From NCBI GenBank assembly GCA_947561395.2, contig OX387182.1, positions 8,232,595 through 8,296,594 on the forward strand: a stretch of DNA of 64,000 bases, in the 5' to 3' direction. Positions 34,401 through 45,741 of the stretch are shown piece after piece. Below the pieces are notes generated by a model. The model searched no databases. It was not told where the DNA came from and worked only from the letters and a program-made list of their open reading frames with translations. A program made the translations under genes and the position numbers. This DNA comes from Buxus sempervirens (Eukaryota > Streptophyta > Magnoliopsida > Buxales > Buxaceae). Position 1 is the first letter of the stretch, and each line of letters opens with the position of its first letter.

Positions 34401-35259
34401 AGCTGAAAACTTGGTACCGCCCATTGTGTCACCTGATGTACCATTAATCAATGTGGACTTGACTGTTGACAAGATTGCATTCCACTCATTTCAATTTGAG
34501 GCAGTAAATTACATACCTGGGGGGTGTGAGAAAAAGAAGGAAAAGGGGACCACTGCAGAAAAGATGGTCAAGAAAGTGATGGAAAAATACCACTTTCACC
34601 CAGGGAAAGGCCTGGGGATCAATCTGCAGGGGATGGTGGAGCCAATCATGGCTAAGAAACTAGTCCCAAAGGTAGGGTTGGGCTTCAAGCCCAGAGGTTG
34701 GAGGAGAATGAAACATGAAGAAGGGGAGAGCAGAAGCAGAGGAAAACTCCCGCATCTGAGGGTGAACTTCCCAAAACCCGCTTATATAATCCAAATTTCT
34801 CCTCCTATGGACCAATCAAAACCTCCCTACTACAATGTCAACCCATTTCAAAAGCCTTCTGTTTCGGCCCTACAACCCTATAACCCATCTCCAATACTGG
34901 GAGCAGTGGATGGGCCTGGACCACAGCCCGAGCAGCAGGTGGACTTTTCTGAGGATGTTGGTGCATTCTTCGCCATGACTGAAGGCGAAAAGACAGGGGC
35001 AGACATGGAACTGCCATTTATTGACTGGGCCGCAGTAAAGGCTCCAGACAAGGTCATTTCTGAACTGGGCCCCGTAGCAGAAAAGGGCAGTACCCACCCG
35101 GTGATGATGGCATCGGATGCTGGGCTTGAGGAGCAGGCTTTCCCTATTTCCCCTGCTCCCCAAAATTTTGTACTGAACAATTGGAAGGAAACTCCCCTTA
35201 CCTTTGAAGCAGCGTTTGTTCGGCAAACTAACGCGGCTTCCAAAAAAAAACTCCAATAG
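31462..35259 (+). CDS. gag-pro: Gag-protease polyprotein of element 2
   Basis: The open frame begins at ATG 31462. A splice acceptor TTTGCAG at 31519 and the better-placed ATG at 31555 (MNTEENQ) suggest the real start is 31555. From 31462: Gln/Pro-rich head, coiled coil near 115-155, retrotransposon gag domain about 165-340, Cys/His knuckle (CDFH...GH...C) near 490. A Lys/Glu-rich linker is near 730-755, the protease motif DNGSALNV near 877, and a G-patch-like segment about 1036-1062. The frame ends after an A9 run at 35241-35249, one A more than in element 1. Pol lies in another frame. Confidence 0.92.
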   Translation: MEANMFYSFFTQVHLHLFAVIAPVTRSKARAMNTEENQAQATIPAQDFTQLQEQVAGLAKMLGDLLAAQAQQAQAPNQASTSHQAPPPQAYIPPPVQPMPEPISEPVPEPILIRENMAESEKELEKEKARDEMEKKMLLRIERIQAELKEVKGGGSHAGTTFEDLCMYPDVCLPAKFRCPDFDKFDGTGCPLSHLKLYCGALCQFGRDDGILIQLFQRSLTGSALRWFATVDHGRIRRWKDLADAFLDQYKFNSEIVPDRYDMMRMTKGKDEPVRQYAKRWREAASQVRPPMQEPEMISTFMGTLGQPFYNHLVGQITTNFAALVQVADRIEEGVRSGRLIDYSTLTGQSDSSASMAQKKGAGFKKTGARKEGEVNLVQAPPAKKPLHVNISAPQQAQQAQQSYQTPLNVNFPPSVPANTRRTFSKEERDAWFTARKNRVFTPLPISLSQLLPTLLKGEYLTLKEPNPNATRGRNFDTSVTCDFHMGSPGHSTDNCWVLKHAVQDLLDQKALVFNTAAPAPSGNDIGQNPLPYHNGAGPSNSITAISTTRRAFDPSQLIAPVGTTVQVRFFQEEEKEEINMVSQKNNLAAEDISSSLNRVSSLMAQINTARPPLVFNCSPPTYSPSKPSKAPLVINLDPTTASITSSVPTKSKLQPLVVNVQPAQTIPKPAHTSRSKLQPLVVDIPKLAYSEAAVPWNYSEGITATVPMVKDQNQEEVNLMTRSGRCAGGEEKEKETEVEKEKKENEEKRKQKGKNKVGEDTPQGAENEAADLIKIIKKSEFNLVDQLNKVPAQISILGLLLNSEKHRDALLRVLQSAHVSQTIDPDQLGKMVGQILSHNVISFSEGEISPGGCYHVDPLHITVLCKGCMVARVLIDNGSALNVCPLITFTKLGLDQSRIKQNGRIVRAFDSSKTHSLGEIELPVTIGPNIFNITFEVMDIPAAFNLLLGRPWIHSARAIPSTLHQRVKYIRGQRVITVLAENLVPPIVSPDVPLINVDLTVDKIAFHSFQFEAVNYIPGGCEKKKEKGTTAEKMVKKVMEKYHFHPGKGLGINLQGMVEPIMAKKLVPKVGLGFKPRGWRRMKHEEGESRSRGKLPHLRVNFPKPAYIIQISPPMDQSKPPYYNVNPFQKPSVSALQPYNPSPILGAVDGPGPQPEQQVDFSEDVGAFFAMTEGEKTGADMELPFIDWAAVKAPDKVISELGPVAEKGSTHPVMMASDAGLEEQAFPISPAPQNFVLNNWKETPLTFEAAFVRQTNAASKKKLQ

Positions 35260-35420
35260 TGGAATGCCATTTCCCTGAAGGTTCTAATGGGCCTTCGTCT
35301 TCAGGGGAATTATGTTTAGAAGGCCCACAAAAAACCCAAAAGGATTTTTCTATTTTTTCTAGGAAATTTAATTTTTTCAAAAAGGTCTAAACCACTTATG
35401 AACCATATAATCAGACCGAA

Positions 35421-38400
35421 TTGGACCAGGTTGAATATGACTTCGACCTTGAGCTCGACTTTGATCTCATGGGGGTCGAAGAAGAGACCGAGGTCGAAGA
35501 AGAAGACGTTCCAAAAGAAATTGAATACCAATTGGAACGTCATGAAAAGGGGGTCCAACCTAATATTGAGGAGACCATATCCATAAATCTTGGGACCGAA
35601 GATGACCCAAAAATTGTGAAAATCGGGTCATGCTTGTCTGATGTGCAGAAAAATGAAATGTCACGGTTCTTGGCAGATTACAAGGATGTGTTTGCTTGGT
35701 CATATCGGGACATGCCGGGGTTGGACACGGACATGGTGGTGCATAAGTTGCCGATTTTACTAGGGGTTAAGCCGATTAAGCAGAAGCTGAGAAGATTGAA
35801 ACCTGAGTGGACTTTGAAGGTCAAGGATGAAGTGGTCAAACAGTTCCAAGCCGGATTTTTGGCAGTCTCTACGTACCCTGAGTGGCTCGCAAACATAGTG
35901 CCGGTACCAAAGAAGGACGGGAAGGTCCGAATGTGCGTGGACTATAGAGACTTGAACAGGGCAAGCCCAAAGGACGATTTTCCGCTTCCACACATCGACA
36001 TTCTGGTCGATAATACTGCGGTACATAGCCTGTTTTCCTTCATGGATGGTTTCTCAGGATATAACCAGATCAAGATGGCTAAGGAGGATCAAGAGAAAAC
36101 AGCATTTATCACACCTTGGGGCACATTTCACTATACAGTCATGCCATTTGGGCTTAAGAACGCTGGGGCAACATACCAACGGGCCATGACTGCACTATTT
36201 CATGACATGATCCACAAGGAGATGGAGGTCTACGTGGATGATATGATTGCCAAATCATGCAAAGAGGAGGACCACTTGATCAATCTGAAGAAAGTGTTTG
36301 ATCGGCTTAGGAAGTACAGTCTACGGCTTAACCTGGCTAAGTGCGTCTTTGGGGCTACATCAGGAAAGTTGCTTGGGTTTATAGTGAGCCGAAGAGGAAT
36401 TGAAATTGACCCGGCTAAAGCCAAGGCCATAATTGAAATGCCAGCACCCAGAACCGAGAAGGAGGTTAGGGGCTTTCTTGGAAGGATTCAATACATAAGC
36501 CGGTTCATAGCACAGCTCACTGCTATCTGTGAACCAATTTTCAAACTTCTAAGGAAGGATAACCCTACGGTCTGGAATAAGGACTGCCAGCAGGCATTTG
36601 ACACAATAAAGAGGTATTTGCTGAACCCACCTGTGCTAGTGCCACCAACTCCAGGAAGACCACTGATCCTGTACTTGTCAGTGTTGGAAACGTCGATGGG
36701 ATGTGTCTTGAGACAGCATGATGAGACTGGTAGAAAAGAAAGGGCAATTTACTATCTGAGTAAAAAATTCACGGAATATGAAGCCAAATACACACCATTG
36801 GAAAAGACTTGCTGTGCTCTAGTGTGGGCCACTCAGAGGCTAAGGCATTATTTCCTTAGTCACTCCACACTATTGATATCCCGATGGACCCGCTGAAGTA
36901 TTTATTTGAGAAACCGGCACTGACTGGCAGGACGGCAAAGTGGCAACTACTACTGTCCGAGTTTGACCTCACATACATCACCCAGAAGGCGATCAAAGGT
37001 CAAGCCATAGCTGATCACCTGGCTGCACATCCTCTGCCAGAATATCAACCCTTGAAGACCAACTTCCCAGATGAGGCAATTCTGTACACTGAAGAGGAGG
37101 ACAGTGAGAGTTCTTGGCAGATGTTCTTCGATGGGGCAGCCAATATGAATGGGAACGGAATAGGGGCAGTCTTGGTTAAACCAGATGGTTCACATATCCC
37201 AATTGCAGTAAAGCTGAGATTCCAGTGCACCAATAACATAGCAGAATATGAAGCATGCATAATTGGATTGCAAGCAGCCATGGATCATGGAGTAGAGGAA
37301 CTTGACGTATACGGGGATTCGAGTCTTATCATCTTCCAAACAACTGGTGAGTGGAAAACCAAGGATCACAAATTGATCCCCTATCACCAGTATTTGGAAG
37401 AAATGAGCACAAATTTCACTCGAATTTCCTTCAACTATATGCCAAGGGCCAAGAATCAGTTTGCAGATGCTCTAGCAACCTTGGCTTCCATGGTCAGCAT
37501 ACCAGAAGGAGTAGACATCAGACCGCTGGAAATTGAGGTCCAAGATGAACCGGCTTACTGTCTCGTTCTAGAGGGAGCACCAGAAGAAGAAGCACCATGG
37601 TTTCAGGATATCAAGAACTTCTTGAATAATCGGAGTTTGCCAGAAAATGCCACTGCTACTGAGAAGAGGACAATACAGAGATTGGCTGGTCAATTTCTGC
37701 TAAGTGGTGGACATGTGTACAAGAGGTCACATAACGACATTCTGCTAAGATGTGTTGCCAAGGCTGAATCGGAAAGGCTGATTGAGACTGTACATGGACG
37801 AGTCTGTGGGCCCCATATGAGTGGGCACATGCGGGCTAAGAAGATCCTGAGGCTGGGATACTACTGGACAACCATGGAGCATGATTGCTGTGTACATGTC
37901 AGGAGGTGCCACCAATGCCAGATATATGCAGATAATAAGCATGCACCCCCTGGTGAGCTGCACAACATGACATCACCCTGGCCCTTCTCTATGTGGGGCA
38001 TAGATGTCATCGGCATGATCTCCCCTAAGGCATCGAATGGGCACAGATTCATCTTGGTGGCAATTGATTATTTCACTAAGTGGGTGGAAGCAGCATCATA
38101 TGCAAATATCACAAGCAACCATCTGATCAAATTTTTGAAGCACAATATCATTTGTCGCTATGGACTGCCAAGTGCCATAGTATCAGACAATGCTTCAAAC
38201 ATTAAGAACAAGGACATGAAGAAAATGTGTGAGCAATTTCAAATCACCCATCATAAGTCAGCTCCGTACAGGCCAAAGATGAATGGGGCAGTGGAAGCAG
38301 CAAACAAGAATATAAAGAAAATCATTCAAAAGATGGTAGTGAGTTACAAAGATTGGCATGAAATGCTACCACTTGCTCTACATGCCTACAGAACTTCGAT

Positions 38401-38845
38401 CCGAACTTCAACTGGGGCAACCCCGTATTCCCTAGTCTATGGGATGGAAGCAGTCTTGCCTGTGGAAGTAGAGATCCCAGCACTCCGAGTGCTCATGGAA
38501 GCAGAACTAGAAGAAGCTGAATGGATACAGTCAAGACATGATCAACTTAACCTGTTAGAAGAAAAGCGGTTGAAAGCACTTTGCCATGGACAGTTGTACC
38601 AGAAGAGAATGGCCCGGGCTTACAATAAGAAAGTGAGGCCCAGAACTTTCCAAGAAGGAAATTTAGTGCTAAGGAAAATCTTACCATTTTTGGAAGACCC
38701 TCGTGGTAAGTTCAAGCCCAATTGGGAAGGCCCATATGTCGTCAAGAAAGTCCTGTCAGGGGGTGCACTCATCTTAGCAGAAATGAATGGGTCAGATTTT
38801 CCTGAGCCCATTAACTCTGATGCAGTAAAAAGGTATTTTCCTTGA
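35421..38845 (+). pseudogene. pol: Pol of element 2, broken by a 1-nt deletion
   Basis: Colinear with the intact pol of element 1: reverse transcriptase with YVDD near 36235, two RNase H domains, HHCC and D-D-E integrase. Near 36883 one G is missing relative to element 1 (CCCGATGG against CCCGGATGG at 4771-4778). This stops the first part at 36894-36896, inside the first RNase H; the rest stays open from 36884 to 38845. Upstream, TAA at 35388-35390 blocks the pol frame in the gag-pol joint, where element 1 has CAC. Otherwise it is well preserved, as expected for a recent insertion. Confidence 0.93.
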
Positions 38846-39782
38846 GTGAATATTTCTAGGAAATGATCCGAGGCCATTTTTCTTTATTTCCTTTAAAAAT
38901 TTTAAACCCTAGTCTAGCCAAGTTGAGCCGGTTCGTTTCTTTGATAAACCCAAACCGGATTTACAGTCTTAAATTGGGGCAAAATCAATTGGGGCGAAAG
39001 TGAGGAAAGAAAAAGAAAAAGAGAGGAAAAGCAATGGAAATGGCAAATGAAAGCCAAGTGTGAAAAAGAGATGCAAAAAATGCAATTCGGGGAAAAATGG
39101 ATAAATTCATCATGACTGTAAATCCGGTTGACCTATTTCCACACTTGAAAATTTTTGGGCCTTTAATACCCTTTCTTTCATAAACTGAGCCTAGCCTTTA
39201 TTTCGTCCTATTTTTAAGCCCTCGGTGATCTTAGTTGGTTCATTCAAATATCAGAGTAAGATGGGTGATGACGGAATTCAGAAGCCGGCCCTAGTGAAAA
39301 CCGTAACTGGCGCTAGGGGCAATATTGGCAAAAGAAAAAAAATCAGAAAAATGAAAGAAAATCAGAGGTTGAGTTGATCATGGGGATCTGTGATTGAAGC
39401 AAAATCGGCATGAGCAGAATGGGGCAGTTTTGGCAGTTGGGGATGACTCTAAAGGTCCTCAGATGGACGGTTCTGATCCCTCAGTATTTTCTGGACTACC
39501 CTTTTCATTATTTAACCTGGGTCTAATTCCTTTAATTATAGGTGATTAAGTGCATGGACCAAATTTCAAAAAAAAAATACAAAAAAAAAATATAAAAAGG
39601 AAAAATTATACTTTGGCCAGTGATGAGAAATCAAATACTTTTCATAAAACCTTTGTTTTTACAAGCATCTGAGCATTCTGAGGCCAATAATATAAAAACT
39701 TTATTTTGAATTAAATCCTTTGTATTTCCACTATTGGAGTTCAATTTTGTACAAAGGTATGAAAAATGTGCAGGAAATAAAG
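38846..39782 (+). other. Non-coding spacer between pol and antisense gene 1
   Basis: Matches 6738-7682 of element 1. Sense pol and antisense gene 1 converge here, so both transcripts must end in or overlap this stretch. No gene is seen. Confidence 0.6.
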
Positions 39783-41482
39783 CTAATCTCCTAGCCGCTC
39801 CTCAAGCTCCCGAATCCGAGCTGCCTGAACTGCAATGACTCCTGAAGCCCCCTCTGCAGCGGGATCACTCAGGAAGGAAATGACCTCATCTGAAAGGGCC
39901 TGCCTGATCCGCATACTCCTAAGGCTGGCCAAAGTATCCTGGTACTTCTGCCGGATCATACGGACCTCAAAGCGACGGGCCTGCCTCTGCTCCTCCAGCT
40001 TCTCTTCCACGGCAGTACGGCGTGAGATCTGCTCCTCAAGCTGCCTCTCCAGATAAGCACCCTGTATCCTGAGCTCCTGGGCCTCCCGCACCCATATTTG
40101 CTGAAGCCGCTTATGAGAAGCCCGCTCAGACTGTAGAATGTCCTCATAGGTGGGAGCCAAGACTACAGGAGAATCTTCGGGTACTGGGGCCTGAGTCTGT
40201 ATCTGTTCCTTGATCCAGAAGAGATAATCCTTTACATGGGCTTCTGAGAAGACTGGACCATGCATAAAGCGTACATAGGACCACTCCTTCATCAGCCAGG
40301 CATTCAGCTTCATAGAAAGGGGCCCAAGACGATCCTCATATCCACATGGGATGATAATCCCCTGGGTCGCACGGAACTGACGAAGGACCCGCAGAGGAAG
40401 ATACAGCACTGCATGCTTCAGGCCCGCCAGAATCAGAAAGTTGCGGTCTCGGAAGCTAATCACTGTCTCCGCATTAGGCTGATAAGTACCAGGCCATCTC
40501 ACCTGGTCATCCTGAAGCGAGCCCAAGAAAGTGAACCAGCCCTGTTTGCCCCCTGGAATATCGGGGCACCCCCTGTTGCTCATCAAGAGAGGGACTTTCA
40601 GACTAGGGAAGAAGTGTCGGTTGATCTCTTCAATCTGGCTCAAATGATCAAGTAGCCAAAGCTGCAAAGGAGGAGAGATATGTCAGCACACTGTAAAGAA
40701 AAAAAAAAGCAAAAAAGGCAAAAAGAAAGCCAAAAAAAGCAAGGAAAAAAAAATAAAAAAAAAAACTTTTTTACCTGCAGGATCTGAGCACATGCTAGGA
40801 AGCGTTTCGACTTCCTATTGTAGCAGTCGGTTAAGGCCTGATATATCCCAGCTAAAATCATAGGGGCCAACCTCTCCCGCTCCCTAACCTGGCATATCAC
40901 GGAAATCAAGGCCAAGTCCACCTCGTCATCCTCCCGTGGGAAAAGCAACTGGTTGACCACTATCAGGGTCAACGCATTGAATCGGGCCTCCTTATCTTCT
41001 CCCCTCAAAAGCTTCTCAGTCAAAAAAGCCTTAGATAGGGTCAAAAGGGTGTCAGAATCCCCCAAGTCCTTCTTCCCTATGCCCAAAAAAGTAGAAGCTT
41101 CCTTCTTGTAATTGGGCCTAAGAGGTGGATTCACCACCTTCTCATCAAACCTCAGGCCCAGGATAGTTTCCACCTCCTCAATGGTTGGGGTCATCTCATG
41201 GGTCCCAAAGCGGAACAAGTTGAGATCAGGAACCCAATGACCAATCATGGCCTCTATAATCTCCCACTTGAAGGGAACCTTGGGAATGAGCAGGGTATGG
41301 CCTAGGTTGGTAGTACCCCATCTCCTCTCCTCATCTAGGGTCATAGAGTTAACCCACCTTGTGTAAAAGGAATCCACAGGGTTGTACCTAGTGAGATTTG
41401 GGGGTTTTGATCTAAAAGGCTGTTTTGCAGGGGAGGCAGTGTGGACAGACAATAACGGGGCAGAAGATGATCCGGATTCCAT
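39783..41482 (-). CDS. Antisense gene 1: plant-mobile-domain protein, two exons, 528 aa
   Basis: Exon 1 is 40775-41482 and exon 2 is 39783-40661, joined in phase 0 (donor CTGCAG/GTAAAA, acceptor TTTGCAG). The joined frame is open. The start MESGSSS at 41482 is preferred because the TATA box at 41593-41599 puts transcription start near 41568, below the earlier ATG at 41575. The region around HEMTPTIEEVETILGL and the following 150 residues match the aminotransferase-like plant mobile domain (PMD). The C-terminal third is a coiled coil. PMD proteins occur in plant nuclei and inside transposons; their biochemical role is unknown. Its last exon survives in element 1. Confidence 0.82.
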
Positions 41483-41592
41483 TGGATTTGACGGGAGCAA
41501 GCTAGAACTCAAGAGGAGGAAGAAAAAGGCGAAAAAGGGGTTTTCTAAACTCAAAAACTCGTAAAAAATGCTCAAATCCCGAGTCTGGTTGC

Positions 41593-41752
41593 ATTTATAG
41601 CATCTTTTAACGTATCCGGTAACTCAGACCGGATACAAAGGCTTTAGTAAGATCCGGATAAGTATACCGGATACAGAGGCTTCCATGAATATCCGGTATG
41701 ACATACCGGATACAAAGACCAGTCAATGTATCCGGTATGTCAGACCGGATAC
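41593..41752 (-). promoter_or_regulatory. Promoter of antisense gene 1: TATA box plus four palindromes
   Basis: The minus strand reads CTATAAATGC (TATAAAT at 41599-41593). Upstream stand palindromes at 41612-41636, 41650-41674, 41690-41714 and 41728-41752, each with a 9-bp spacer between TATCCGG- and CCGGATA-type arms. The nearest lies only about 13 bp from the TATA box. Confidence 0.72.
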
Positions 41753-41965
41753 CGAGAAAAAATGCAAAAAAAGAGCTAAGGATGAAAAATCCGAATTTTT
41801 TACCTGTTTTACCTGCTTACATGTCATAATTGCATAAAATTGAGAACAAAAGATATGCAAGACATGATAGAATGAATAAAAAGTTTTTTTTCATATATAT
41901 CTGGAAGATTTGTACAGGGATGATGATATAAAAATGAAAAAATCCTAATCTACTCCTATGCAGGA
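41753..41965. other. Spacer between the two antisense genes
   Basis: About 210 bp of AT-rich DNA holding the 3' end of antisense gene 2 and the far upstream part of the gene 1 promoter. No separate feature is seen. Confidence 0.5.
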
Positions 41966-44637
41966 TCATCCCCCGCGTCCTCGGCCGCGCCCACCTCTAC
42001 GGCCTCGCCCCCAAAGTCCTCGGCCTCTAGAGTAGGCAAGGATCCGCTCGGCTGCATGGCGAGGATGCCGACCTACCACCTGCTGAAGATGATACTCCAA
42101 GCAATAATCCTCGAGATCTGGGGGAGGAGCAGGAGTAGAATCTGGGGAAGAAGCCTCGGGCTCAGCAGCAACCGGCCCAACTGGGCCCTCATCCAAAGCC
42201 TCCTCTGCTCCCGCAGCTCCAGAAGGCCCAGCATCAGCAACAGAGGGGCCGGGATCAGAAGTAGCTGAGTCCACAGAAAAGGGGAAAATCAGAAGACTCA
42301 AATATAAGGAAGAATAAAAGAGGAGAATTAAAAGAAGATCATACCAGGAATGTCGGCAGAAGGAGCAGGAGGATCCGGTTCGTCAAGACCAGCCGCTGGG
42401 GCATCCTCGGGATCAGCAGCCCGAGCCGGAGATGGGTCGGGAATCAGGAAATCATGCTCAAAGAAAGCGTCCTGATCATGGACCGGGCCCTGCACAAGTC
42501 AAACAAGCATATCAGAATAGCAGAAACAGGAAAATAATGAAAGAAATGAAAATATGAGAAGGCCAGCTACCTGTCTAGCCTGGAGCTCAGCAACCAAGGC
42601 CTCCAGCTCCCTGATCCGGGCATCCCGCTGGGCCACGACCGCATCGTGCTCCGCGATCATATCATCGATCGCGGCCCGCTGGCTCTCGAACTGGTCCCGA
42701 ATGGAGTTCAGCTCGTGTACCTGCCAACAAGAAAGGAAGCATGGTCAGAAATGCATAAGAAAGGAAAATAGGATAAAAACAGGAAGAATACAAGGCTTAC
42801 CGTGTCCTCATGGATCCGGATACGGATCCCGCCAATCTCTGTCACCCCGGCACGAGTGGGTCGATCCATCAAGCACCCAATGGACACCCTCTGGAACCAC
42901 TCGTCATAATCTCCGGCTGCTGTGAGCCCCTCGGCATCCAGGAAGTGATCAAACTGATCCACATCGAAGCCAGGAAGGAGAGTATCGGGACCCACAGCAG
43001 GAGGAGGGACGGGGATGCAAAGTGCGCCAGTGTGCTGATAGTACAGGCGCTCTCCCAAGTACATCACCCTACCAAGCCTCCCAAGGAAGCACTGGTAGGG
43101 CTGACGTCGGAGATCTCTCTCAAAAGCATCCTGTACTGCCATCTCACGGGCAACTCCGACATCCACGTCATCTGGACGGGATAGAATGAGCTGCAAAGAA
43201 GCAAAGTGGTCAGATACAGTTAAGATACAGGAAAGAAAATAGAAGAAAAAGAATAAGGCTTACATCAGATCGGCGGGCACGGTCTAAGTGCACCCGGGCA
43301 GTGCGAGGCTGGCTCCTATCAGCATCCCGGACCAAGGCCGACCATCGCAAAGCCACTGGAAAATCTGCGACCTCAGGTACCGGGGAGGGTCGGAAGAAGG
43401 TCATATAGGTGTACATGAACACCTAGCAAAAGAAAAATCAGTCAAAAAAAGAAATAGCCGAAGGAATTAAACCAGACAGATGAATGCAATACCTGTAGAA
43501 TCTTCCAGAAGAACCGGCTGCTGACTCCATCACCTCTCGGAGATGCTAAGCCTCGAACCGCTCGGCACAGCCCGGCCAAGATGGTCCCATAGATCAGCCG
43601 ACCCCATGCTAGCTGGCGGGTCTGATGGAAATCTCGCAAGGCATCCAAAAAGAGCGGACTGACACCAGTCGTATCCTCTGGGAAGAAGCAGCTCCCCAAC
43701 ATCAGCAGGAATACATGTCGGAAGATCGGCGCAAAGGCTGCATCCTCCCCAGAAACGGTCTCGTGCCTCCTCTCAAAATGGCGAGCCAGACTCTCCCGCA
43801 GCCAGCTAATGGAGAGCCGGCCACTCCTCCCATCCCAGGCAGTAGGTGGCAGGGCCTGATACCCCAGAAGGAGGCCAATATCCTCCGCAGAAGGCCGCTC
43901 CAAGATGATGGTCCGCCCAGTCAATGGAATACCGGTGATCATCACAAAATCCGAGGGGCGGATCCCCAGCTCCACGTCCGGCAAATGAAATGACTGCGTC
44001 TCAGGGAAATATCTCTCCATCATGGCAAAAATAAGCGGACGGTCGGCTCTGAACGATGGAATGCTGAGGAAGTGATCCAGGTGGCACCTCCCAAACTCCC
44101 GCCTGAGTGCCGGGGAAAGCGACCGAGCTAACTCACTGAATCTCCCCCAGCTACCTCGCAAGTGGGAAGAGTAGTAGGGAAGCGGCACATCGGCCCTGAT
44201 GCACATAGAGGGGTGGCTATCCAAGCCATGGAGGAGCTCTGTATCATGCACAGAAGCCCTCAACTCCTCAGAGACCCCTGCCAGAGCTACAGCAACCCCC
44301 TCTGGAGCCATATCTCTGGCTCTGCCTCGGCCTCTACCACGGCCTCTCTCGCCCTCAGGGGCCTGATCCTGAACTCTGCCTCTGCCTCTGCCTCGACCTC
44401 GAGCCGGTGCAACCGCGGGCTAAAATTCAAGAGAAAGATGTGAAGTTTGTGTGAAAGAAGAGTAGAATGAAGAAAGAAAGGAAATTTTTGAAAGCCTACC
44501 TCAGCAGAGCTCTCTCGGGAGACATCTAGCGGCTCCGACAGGGTGGCGCTGGAACTCGCCTCTGTCCGAGCCCGCGAACTGGAGGGCTGATCAGCAGGGT
44601 CAGCCTCCTCTCTAACTCGGGAACGACTCCTAGCCAT
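41966..44637 (-). CDS. Antisense gene 2: second plant-mobile-domain-like protein, seven coding exons, 735 aa
   Basis: Coding exons: 44500-44637, 43493-44419, 43264-43422, 42801-43190, 42571-42720, 42345-42489, 41966-42264. All junctions are GT-AG, and the total of 2208 nt stays in frame. The product has an Arg/Ser N-terminus and an Arg-Gly run near residues 53-80. A plant-mobile-domain-like core covers about 85-460 (SFHLPDVELGIRPSDFVMITG, then WKILQ at the exon end). A coiled coil is encoded by the 42571-42720 exon, followed by an acidic Pro/Ala linker and a C-terminal RGG-type tail. The intron after ...ILQ sits where antisense gene 1 also has one, which suggests common descent. RGG tails often bind RNA, which is only an inference here. 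Confidence 0.75.
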
Positions 44638-45640
44638 CTACAACAGGGAAGTGTTTTATAAATTTCAGTTCAAATCTATCTGGAATCCTACTTTGCTCAG
44701 TTCAAGTTGAAAAGAAAATTTTTTTTTGATTGTATAGGTTCCAACTCTGGCTCATCAGGAATCTTATATGATTTTTCAGGAATTGTGTTTTAGTTCAAAG
44801 TTTAGAAAATATTCCTATATTATTCTAAAACATTTTGTTTAGAAGGCCTAATATCTGATAATTTACTGCAGGATCGTTACAGTTGTGCAAAAACAAATGG
44901 TCTGAGCTAAATCAAGGAGTGCAAGAACCAACCACAGAATGGTCCTGGCAGTTAGAGCACAACATCAACACCGGGCGGATTGAGAAAAGTAAATCCCAGC
45001 ATATCAAGACAAAAGAAGTAGCAGCAAGGCAGTCCTAAGTTTTGGACACTATCAAGTCAAGGCTTGCACAAGCCACAGTCACATGGGCAGCTCCAAAAAA
45101 AATGGCAATTGAAAGTCAAGACAAATTTTGAAAAAAATCACATAGCATGAATTCTATCAATAGTTATATGGGAAATACAAAGTCATGCTGGGCACAATGC
45201 AGTGAATTAGCAACGACAAAAATCCAATCCACAATAATCCAACATGATCAAAGCAAAAACATGCTTGAATTCGATGGAATCATGCAAAAGGAAAAAAAAA
45301 AAGAGAAAAAGCATGCTTGACTAGGTCGGATTGCACTTACTAGTTGAGCAGCAAAGAAGGGAATCTGGTTGATGAAGAATCAGGCACAAGCAATCACCGA
45401 AGATCAACACCCCCACACTGAGTTGATAAAGTCGCTGGAAATCGAAAATTTTTGAAGAAAGCCGAGTTAGGGCTCAGTCGCGGCAAGGAACAGAAGTCGC
45501 CGGAGTTACAGGTTGTCGCCGGCAGCAAAAGGAGCACCAGAGTCGTCGGAGATCGCCGGAGAAGAAGTAGGATCGTCGGTTGTCGAAGAAGCAAAGCCTG
45601 GAGCCGGTCTGAGTAATCGGAGCAAGAAGAAAAGAAGAGG
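44638..45640 (-). other. 5' untranslated exon and intron of antisense gene 2
   Basis: A CT-rich leader runs from about 45640 to 45341 and ends in a strong donor (CAACTA/GTAAGT, GT at 45340-45339). The acceptor TTGTAG at 44643-44638 stands immediately before the ATG at 44637. A 5' UTR intron of about 700 bp is a normal plant gene design. The 111-residue frame at 45394-45729 starts upstream of the predicted transcription start and is not called. Confidence 0.55.
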
Positions 45641-45661
45641 AAAAGTCGCGGTCGCGCGCGA

Positions 45662-45740
45662 CTTATAAAACCTGCGGGATCCGGATACTCAGGCCGGATA
45701 CCCGCAGATCCTTGATTATCCGGATACACTTACCGGATAC
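45662..45740 (-). promoter_or_regulatory. Promoter of antisense gene 2: TATA-like box plus two palindromes
   Basis: The minus strand reads TTTTATAAGTCGC (TATA-like at 45668-45662). Palindromes at 45677-45701 and 45716-45740 stand just upstream, both with 9-bp spacers. This is the same layout as at antisense gene 1. Confidence 0.68.
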
Positions 45741-45741
45741 C

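Noticed and set aside
40640-41575. ATG at 41575 as the start of antisense gene 1
   Set aside because: It lies within about 20-25 bp of the TATA box, upstream of the expected transcription start, and would add a hydrophobic leader unlike the rest.
45394-45729. 111-residue minus-strand frame as the N-terminus of antisense gene 2
   Set aside because: Its ATG lies upstream of the TATA-like box; the CT-rich composition and strong donor at its end fit a 5' untranslated exon better.
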